DNA of 20,339 nt, from the IMG/VR virus record IMGVR_UViG_3300028837_002785, positions 1 to 20,339 of that record; one strand, written 5' to 3'. Below the pieces are notes generated by a model. That model had not been told where the DNA came from, searched no databases, and saw only the letters and a list, made by a program, of their open reading frames with translations. Of the stretch, positions 15,832 to 20,339 are shown piece after piece; the stretch's first letter is position 1, and every line of letters begins with the position of its first letter. The translations under genes and the position numbers were made by a program. Source of the stretch: a virus.

Positions 15832-16693
15832 GTCTATTTCTCCTATTTCTAAAATCATGATTAATTAATGTTTTGAATCCTAATTTTTTACAAACATTAT
15901 GCCATTCTTGCTTACTTATATTATCGTTGGTCAAACTCATTTTTTTAGTACCTTCATATGGCAGTTTGACGAGTGGATAATTAGTATCAAATATAATTTT
16001 GGATTCTGGAGAATCTAATGTTTTGTAAGCTTTGCTCGTTTTTTTTAACTCTTCACGTATCCATCGCAATGCTGTCTTCTCTCCTATACCGGGAAGTCCT
16101 TTTATATTATCAGTAGAACATCCAGCAAGTGCTTTAACAACACACCATTCATGTGGTGCTATTCCATATTGTTTATAGAAATGTTGGGATGTCATGATGT
16201 GTTTCTTATGGGGATTGTAAACACATATTCTGCTTTTACGGATGCATTGAAATAAATCCTCATCACTTGTAACAATAATAACATCTTTGTTTTTTTGTCC
16301 TAATTCATAAGCAAGTTTAGCGAGCAGGTCATCACTTTCATAGCCATTTTGAATAAATATATTATTGAATCCTATTTGTGGTAGATAGGATGTTCTTAAT
16401 AATTTAATTTGTTTATGAAAATCTGACTCCAATTGTATTTCTTCTTTGGTCATTGGTAGTCTGTTTTTGCGATTAGCTTTATATTTTGGATATGCTTCTT
16501 CACGTTTGCTGTGTTTAGAGTCAAAACAAAAAGCAATATTAGATGTACTGAATTGTTTTTGAAGTTGTAATATAGTATAAAGGAATCCGTAAATAACTCC
16601 CGTAGCTTTGCCATCGTGTATTAAATTACTCATAGACCAACGTGCTCTATGGCATAAATAATTGCTATCTATCAACAACCACGTGTTTTTCAT
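15809..16693 (-). CDS. 5'-3' exonuclease / flap endonuclease (FEN, Pol I 5'-nuclease-like)
   Basis: The 294-residue protein shows the full FEN series: WLLIDSNYLCHRA (D9), IAFCFDSKHSKREEAYPKYK (D58, then the arch start with basic residues), NGYESDDLLAKLA (E119, D121, D122), VIIVTSDEDLFQC (D144, D146), LAGCSTDNIKGLPGIGEKTA (D195 and the helix-three-turn-helix). This matches phage T5 D15 and the 5'-nuclease domain of bacterial DNA polymerase I, which remove flaps and RNA primers and trim 5' ends. All expected metal-binding acidic residues are present. The ATG overlaps the stop of the upstream zinc-binding gene (ATGA). A lysine/arginine-rich tail (RNRRNRHGKKSKK) ends the protein, and its final codons overlap the resolvase-like gene. 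Confidence 0.9.
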   Translation of the reverse strand: MKNTWLLIDSNYLCHRARWSMSNLIHDGKATGVIYGFLYTILQLQKQFSTSNIAFCFDSKHSKREEAYPKYKANRKNRLPMTKEEIQLESDFHKQIKLLRTSYLPQIGFNNIFIQNGYESDDLLAKLAYELGQKNKDVIIVTSDEDLFQCIRKSRICVYNPHKKHIMTSQHFYKQYGIAPHEWCVVKALAGCSTDNIKGLPGIGEKTALRWIREELKKTSKAYKTLDSPESKIIFDTNYPLVKLPYEGTKKMSLTNDNISKQEWHNVCKKLGFKTLINHDFRNRRNRHGKKSKK

Positions 16694-17030
16694 TCTTTAC
16701 ATTGTCCTTTCTTGTCTGGGATAACAAAGCTACTCAAGCCATGTCTTTTGCCAAAAGCACCACATACACTACAACGATAACGGTCATAACCTCCTTTTTC
16801 TGTTACCAGACTATACTTTGCCCATGTATGTGATTTATTTTTATTTATAGGAATTGCTGCTATAAGTTGTCTTGCTTTTTCTCCCGGCTTCAATGTATCA
16901 TTAAATTGTTGTATGCATTCTTCAGGAGTGGTTTCTAATTCTGCTTCTTCAATCCACTCTATGTCAGGTCTATGTCAGGGTCAATTTCATCATCTTTATA
17001 TTGAACTATTAATCTCCATTCTCGTTTCAT
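16690..17030 (-). pseudogene. Zinc-binding protein gene frameshifted by an 11-bp tandem duplication
   Basis: From ATG 17030 (overlapping the previous stop as TAATG) the frame reads MKREWRLIVQYKDDEIDPDI and then hits TAG at 16961-16959. An exact 11-bp tandem repeat lies at 16958-16979. If one copy is removed, the frame continues through EWIEEAELETTPEE, QQFNDTLKPGEKARQL and YRCSVCGAFGKRHGL to the TGA at 16692-16690: exactly 110 codons including stop. The downstream part has a CxxC pair (YRCSVCG) and a later Cys (GQCKE), suggesting a small zinc-binding protein. The only downstream start in frame is TTG 16893. The stop overlaps the exonuclease start as ATGA. It is a recently broken gene, or possibly a switchable one; its function is unknown. 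Confidence 0.85.
16958..16979. repeat. Exact 11-bp tandem duplication (TCTATGTCAGG x2)
   Basis: Two perfect head-to-tail copies, 16958-16968 and 16969-16979, lie inside the zinc-binding gene. The second copy shifts the frame by +11 (two bases modulo three); one copy would restore a single 109-residue protein. Two copies with no third partial unit suggest a recent slippage or short-homology event. Confidence 0.93.
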
Positions 17031-17230
17031 TATTTTTTCTCCCAACAAGAGCAGTAATGTCCATCATTTTTGTTCATAAATGCTTTGGAACAAACAGTGG
17101 GCATGCTGTCTGGCACTTTATTATGGAATATCCATATACATCGTAATCTTTCTTTACCTTCAATTGTTTTATGCTCACTACTGCATTCCAGAGCATCCGA
17201 CCATTTACATGTACCACAACACTTATTCAT
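17030..17230 (-). CDS. Cysteine-rich small protein, probable zinc binder
   Basis: The 66-residue protein has eight cysteines: KCCGTCKW at the start, LECSS, LRCIWIF, TVCSKAF and YCSCWEKK at the end. Such CxxC...C...C...CxC mini-proteins are common in phage early operons and probably fold around zinc or iron. I chose ATG 17230 because AAGGAA precedes it and because the longer open frame (to 17326) runs inside the recA-like gene; the start overlaps the recA-like stop by 8 nt (ATGAATAA). Its stop shares TAATG with the next gene. The function is unknown; a regulatory or DNA-processing accessory role is only suggested by context. Confidence 0.75.
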   Translation of the reverse strand: MNKCCGTCKWSDALECSSEHKTIEGKERLRCIWIFHNKVPDSMPTVCSKAFMNKNDGHYCSCWEKK

Positions 17231-18314
17231 ATCTTGGTTTCCTTTTAAGACTGCACGCTTCTTCGATTTCATCCCATACATCTGAAACATATTCTTGAAT
17301 GTCACGTTCCAAATCATTCTTTTCAATAAAGCGTATTATTTTTTCTCTGTTTCCTTTTATTTTCAAATCAACAGCGTCAATTATACCACTTTTATTTTTC
17401 GTCCATTGTTTTTCATCGCAAAGAAAGTCCACGCAAGAACCAATATCATCCAGTCCCGATTTCCTAAGTATAGGTACAACTACTTTACTATCATTGCCTT
17501 GCAACCTGTTTTTTCGAGTGCGTAATTCACAAAACGTGCCTATCTGCCTTTGCTTGCCTCTTACTGTTTTTGCTACCTGTCCTACAACTTTGCTCCATAT
17601 TTCAATACCCACGTAAAAGCCAGGAGCATTTCCACCACTACGTGTATCAGGTTGGTACATAGCACCTATACCCATTCGTTGTCTTGTTTGATGTATGGTG
17701 ATGAGAATACTTTTCTTGTTGAATAATGGTGTTAGTAAAACTCGTATATTCTGAGAATTGAGTTTTGCTTTACCATCTGTCATTGTTCCAGTTATTTCTT
17801 TGTTTCTTTCCTTGGCTTGTTTTCGCTTATGGAATTTATTAACCTCTTGATTGGAAGTTAGTGAATCCATACTATCTAAGATGTAAATAAAAGGTTTATC
17901 ATCATCAATAGCATCTTGAACATTAAAATAAAAATCTTCCATATAATATGATGAACCTTTTTTTGGGGGTTCAATTCGCCGTGTTAATTTTTTACCAAAG
18001 AAATGACCCTTGTCCATTAATGCACCGTGCTCTACATCATCATAGATAATTCTATGATTGTCGAAATTGGGATTGTTAGCTGCTTCAGCCAGAGCACTTA
18101 ATGCTAACCATGTCTTGCCGCTTTTGCTCGTACCTGTTAATAGATAATAATGACCCATGAGATAGCCACGATTGGGATTGCCTGTTATGGCGAGATTCAG
18201 TAACGTGCTGCCGGTGGAAAGAAAATCTTTTGAGGTTGGTTTGTGTTCTTTTTTATGTTTGAGCTTTAGTTTTAGTTTTTTAGCTTTGTTTTTTTGTGTT
18301 TGGTTTTTTTTCAT
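17223..18314 (-). CDS. RecA/UvsX-like recombinase
   Basis: The protein has 363 residues from ATG 18314. A very lysine-rich N-terminus (residues 2-25) is followed by STGSTLLNLAITGNPNRGYL and LLTGTSKSGKTWLALS (58-73; Walker A GTSKSGKT, Lys67), PFIYILDSMDSL (141-152, Walker B) and DTRSGGNAPGFYVGIEIW, the L2-type region that matches TGGNALKFYAS in RecA. It should form filaments on ssDNA and drive strand exchange in recombination-dependent replication and repair. I chose ATG 18314 because AGG lies 8-10 nt before it; an earlier GTG or ATG would place the start inside or before the stem-loop at 18337-18378. The neighbouring ssDNA-binding and UvsY-like genes make a T4-like recombination set. Confidence 0.88.
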   Translation of the reverse strand: MKKNQTQKNKAKKLKLKLKHKKEHKPTSKDFLSTGSTLLNLAITGNPNRGYLMGHYYLLTGTSKSGKTWLALSALAEAANNPNFDNHRIIYDDVEHGALMDKGHFFGKKLTRRIEPPKKGSSYYMEDFYFNVQDAIDDDKPFIYILDSMDSLTSNQEVNKFHKRKQAKERNKEITGTMTDGKAKLNSQNIRVLLTPLFNKKSILITIHQTRQRMGIGAMYQPDTRSGGNAPGFYVGIEIWSKVVGQVAKTVRGKQRQIGTFCELRTRKNRLQGNDSKVVVPILRKSGLDDIGSCVDFLCDEKQWTKNKSGIIDAVDLKIKGNREKIIRFIEKNDLERDIQEYVSDVWDEIEEACSLKRKPRYE

Positions 18315-18336
18315 GTTATTACCTGAGTAAAACATA

Positions 18337-18378
18337 TGGGGCTGGATTAATTCCGGATCCGTCCTAAATCCAGCCCCA
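18337..18378 (-). terminator. Strong stem-loop between ssb-like and recA-like genes (attenuator-like)
   Basis: GGGGCTGGATT (18338-18348) pairs perfectly with AATCCAGCCCC (18367-18377), plus one T-A pair outside, around an 18-nt loop that contains GGATCC. On the - strand the first arm encodes the last residues of the ssDNA-binding protein (GWI-stop). A weak U-rich stretch (ATATGTTTTA) follows, then the recA-like ribosome site. It may stop part of the transcripts or protect the ssb mRNA end, lowering recA-like expression relative to ssb. Confidence 0.6.
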
Positions 18379-19584
18379 AGGCACATAAACATTTTTTAGT
18401 GTGGCCAGAGTTAAATCTTTCAAAGGCACTTTGAACTGGTCATTGTCTTCATCTTCCACTGTTGCTTTCTTGCCTTTGATTGAGACGATTGTTCCTGTCA
18501 TGTCGTCATCATCTTCATCTGTCCATGTTACCACAGAGCCAACTTCGATGTCATCGTCCGCTTTCTTTTTGTCTTTGCCTTTACCCTTGCTTTTGCCTTT
18601 GCCTTTAGGCTCTTCAGTAGCTTCTTTGATTTCCGCCACCACAGCATCGACCAGACCATCAAGGTCGTCCTCGAAATCGTCCAATTCAACATCCATGTCA
18701 TTTACAATCACAAAACGCTTCAACTGCTTGTCACTCATTTCTCTTACTTTTTGCACGTCGTTTCTCCTAAATTTATTGTTGCTTTCACTGTCGGTGTCTG
18801 CATCATCAGTTTGCATAAACACCTTTTTTAATTGTTTGTATGTCGGGACTTTTATTAACGAGTCCAGACACAATACTTTGCCCTCCATGTTTTTGTATTC
18901 TTTTTTACGGGTTTGAAAACTTACACTAATTGGTTTGTACTGTTCTCTGTTGTTATATGTTGATTTATCAATTGTTATACGAAGTGACAAACCTCCTTTC
19001 TTGGATTTCCATTCTGAAAAATCTTGGTATTCATTATCACCTTCGTCACGGTCAGCAGACAGTTCAGCATCCAATATTTTACCAAACAGAAAGTGAGTTA
19101 TGTCGAAGATTTGGACTTCAGCATTCTTGTCACGACCATCACAAACATTAAACAATTGTCTCTCTTGTAATCGAATTGACTTTATTAGTTCTTTGTTGTC
19201 TTGATAATCTTCAACCAGAGACAACATATGCTCACATATAGGACACGGCTTAGAACCACCAGTTGCTGCTCCATGCCATTTTAGAGTGCCGCCGGATTCC
19301 ATCTGAGGACAAACATATTTTTGATTATCAGCACCAATACCCTTATGTACAAAAAAGGTACGTTCCCAGCACCACATTCCTTCATCGGCAAATGGATTGC
19401 CTTTACCTGCTCTGTATTTAAGAATATCCAACACGACAGGTTTGGCATTTTGAAATGCGAACATTTCCGTGCCTTGAGGTTTTTGAATGGTAGTCCTGTC
19501 GAATCCTTCCACTCGATTGTCAAGCCGTCTGTTTGTGCTATTGCCGCGACGGCTTGTTTTGTTTCTGTCCCTTCTGTTTTCCAT
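18364..19584 (-). CDS. gp32-like single-stranded DNA-binding protein with C-terminal KOW/SH3-like domain
   Basis: The protein has 406 residues. It has a basic N-terminus (RRDRNKTSRRGN), then an OB-type core with VCPQMESGG and KPCPICEHM (a Cys-rich knuckle like the zinc site of T4 gp32), IFDITHFLFGKIL and GLSLRITIDKS. The region 285-350 is strongly acidic (DVELDDFEDDLDG) and then lysine/glycine-rich (KGKGKSKGKGKDKKK). A small barrel follows: VGSVVTWTDEDDDDMTGTIV, KKATVEDEDN, FKVPLKDLTLATL. The acidic tail fits the partner-binding tail of gp32. It should coat ssDNA and work with RecA/UvsX and the UvsY-like protein. AGGA lies 7 nt before the ATG. GC content is visibly higher than in its neighbours (about half of the bases in 18601-18660), perhaps codon selection for high expression. 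Confidence 0.83.
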   Translation of the reverse strand: MENRRDRNKTSRRGNSTNRRLDNRVEGFDRTTIQKPQGTEMFAFQNAKPVVLDILKYRAGKGNPFADEGMWCWERTFFVHKGIGADNQKYVCPQMESGGTLKWHGAATGGSKPCPICEHMLSLVEDYQDNKELIKSIRLQERQLFNVCDGRDKNAEVQIFDITHFLFGKILDAELSADRDEGDNEYQDFSEWKSKKGGLSLRITIDKSTYNNREQYKPISVSFQTRKKEYKNMEGKVLCLDSLIKVPTYKQLKKVFMQTDDADTDSESNNKFRRNDVQKVREMSDKQLKRFVIVNDMDVELDDFEDDLDGLVDAVVAEIKEATEEPKGKGKSKGKGKDKKKADDDIEVGSVVTWTDEDDDDMTGTIVSIKGKKATVEDEDNDQFKVPLKDLTLATLKNVYVPWGWI

Positions 19585-19602
19585 GTTTAATTCCTTTTTT
19601 AA

Positions 19603-19779
19603 TTATCCGTCATCATTAACACTACTATTATTATCGTCGTTATAATCTTGTTCATATTTTTTAGTAAAGGCTTTGGCACGGTGGTAGCCGGAAACGCCCC
19701 ACCAAATTGTAAAATAAGTTAAGAACGGAATCACAAGAAAAAGTCCTGCAATTATTAATAATATATTTTTAAGAGTCAT
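19603..19779 (-). CDS. Small single-pass membrane protein
   Basis: This 58-residue protein reads MTLKNILLIIAGLFLVIPFL, then TYFTIWWGVSGYHRAKAF and an acidic, asparagine-rich tail (DYNDDNNSSVNDDG). Residues 5-28 form one clear hydrophobic segment. By the positive-inside rule, the basic residues just after it (HR..K....KK) place the C-terminal tail in the cytoplasm. AGGAG lies 8 nt before the ATG, and the start overlaps the upstream stop by 11 nt, so it is a real operon gene. I do not recognise a family. A membrane protein among recombination genes might link phage DNA work to the membrane or act on the host; this is a guess. Confidence 0.75.
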   Translation of the reverse strand: MTLKNILLIIAGLFLVIPFLTYFTIWWGVSGYHRAKAFTKKYEQDYNDDNNSSVNDDG

Positions 19780-20335
19780 TACTCATACTCCTGTTTCTTT
19801 TCTTTTTTCTTTTTGTTGCCATATCATTTATCATGTCTTTATTGTCGTTACTTACTTTTGGTGATGCAAAATATTGACGTCCTTGCAACACAATTAAATT
19901 TTCAATAGCAGATTTACGATTCTCCAAAGCTTTGGCTGCTGCTTCCAGTAGGTTATTGTAATTCTCTGCTTTGTTCAGCAAAGATTCAACTCTCCAGATT
20001 TCTTTTTCAGCTTCCTTATGTGTTTTTTGTAACAATATTTTATTTGCCACACTGGATTCTGTGATTTTTTCCAATTTGAATTTTGCTGGCATTCTTCTTA
20101 TTTGAGCATCTAATCTTGCATCTGTTCTTTTTAATTCGGCAGTAGCTACTTTCAATTCAGACTTCAAACCTCTAATTAACGCTTGTGTTTCTGCTTTTTC
20201 TTTCAAATAAGCAAATACAAGCCTTGGTTGGATGATAGATTCTTTGTCCAATTCAAACTGGTTTGGTTCAAGAATATCAAAATCCTCAAGGTCTAATGTA
20301 ATGCCTGCTTGTATTTTTCGTTTTTTATTTTTCAT
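19769..20335 (-). CDS. Coiled-coil protein, possible UvsY-like recombination mediator
   Basis: The 188-residue protein has an acidic start (LEDFDILEPNQFELDKES), then a long helical region (LVFAYLKEKAETQALIRGLK, then ELKVATAELKRTDARLDAQI), a middle KLEKITESSVANKILLQ and a final helix (NLLEAAAKALENRKSAIENL) followed by IVLQGRQYF. This layout resembles T4 UvsY: a lysine-rich helix, a middle segment, and a last helix with AIK.II..R.F. Together with gp32-like and RecA/UvsX-like genes downstream, a mediator that loads the recombinase on coated ssDNA is a good guess, but similarity is weak and by eye. The C-terminus is basic (ATKRKKKRNRS). It starts with ATG 4 nt from the window edge, so its ribosome site is not visible. 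Confidence 0.55.
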   Translation of the reverse strand: MKNKKRKIQAGITLDLEDFDILEPNQFELDKESIIQPRLVFAYLKEKAETQALIRGLKSELKVATAELKRTDARLDAQIRRMPAKFKLEKITESSVANKILLQKTHKEAEKEIWRVESLLNKAENYNNLLEAAAKALENRKSAIENLIVLQGRQYFASPKVSNDNKDMINDMATKRKKKRNRSMSNDS

Positions 20336-20339
20336 AATC

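Noticed and set aside
17030-17326. 98-residue version of the Cys-rich protein
   Set aside because: The extra 32 residues are read inside the recA-like gene; ATG 17230 has a ribosome site and the usual short overlap.
18315-18392. Longer recA-like protein starting at 18392
   Set aside because: The extension would cover the stem-loop and the ssb-like stop and has no RecA-like sequence; ATG 18314 follows a plausible ribosome site.
18401-18916. Open + strand frame of about 171 codons
   Set aside because: Serine- and leucine-rich reading opposite the acidic and lysine-rich tail of the ssDNA-binding protein gene; a shadow.

Overview
The window is a piece of an AT-rich tailed-phage genome (Caudoviricetes). 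It has two tightly packed, convergent gene blocks that meet at a bidirectional terminator near 11.3 kb. The tail genes are of the kind found in siphophages with a DUF2163-type tail tip. No integrase, repressor, rRNA, tRNA or host housekeeping gene is visible. Adjacent genes mostly overlap by 1-20 nt (ATGA, GTGA, TAATG), as expected of a phage operon. The host cannot be named from this sequence.

Left block, + strand (1-11263). Three tail-tip genes come first: a tail protein cut by the window edge, a DUF2163/BR0599-type protein and an 831-residue tip protein. They are followed, with only a few bases between, by about 6.5 kb of glycan or small-molecule modification genes: a DUF115/MptE-like (Maf-like) protein, a radical SAM enzyme, a methyltransferase-acyltransferase fusion, two GT-B-type transferases, a polysaccharide pyruvyl transferase, a GT2-type transferase lacking its first strand, and a DxD GT-A-type transferase. 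The cassette occupies a place where receptor-binding or lysis genes might be expected, and it ends at a strong terminator. It probably makes or attaches a decoration on the virion or on the host surface.

Right block, - strand (20335 down to 11490). In order of transcription it holds a UvsY-like coiled-coil protein, a small membrane protein, a gp32-like ssDNA-binding protein, a RecA/UvsX recombinase, a Cys-rich mini-protein, a frameshifted zinc-binding gene, a FEN-type 5'-3' exonuclease, a PD-(D/E)XK (Hjc-like) nuclease, a small unknown, a KOW-like protein, the N-half of a Rad50/SbcC ATPase ending at its zinc hook, another small unknown, a Mre11/SbcD nuclease, a small coiled-coil protein, the Rad50 C-half, and a Nudix gene with an in-frame ochre codon. 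Together these cover end processing, strand exchange and junction resolution for recombination-dependent replication and repair.

The main unusual signals are: (1) an Mre11-Rad50 system whose ATPase is split at the zinc hook, with Mre11 encoded between the halves; (2) an exact 11-bp tandem duplication at 16958-16979 that frameshifts an otherwise intact 109-codon gene; (3) a TAA inside the Nudix frame at 11856-11858; (4) two deletion-like scars in the glycan cassette, the methyltransferase/acyltransferase fusion and the beheaded GT2. A genome this compact carrying several lesions suggests recent decay or population variants.
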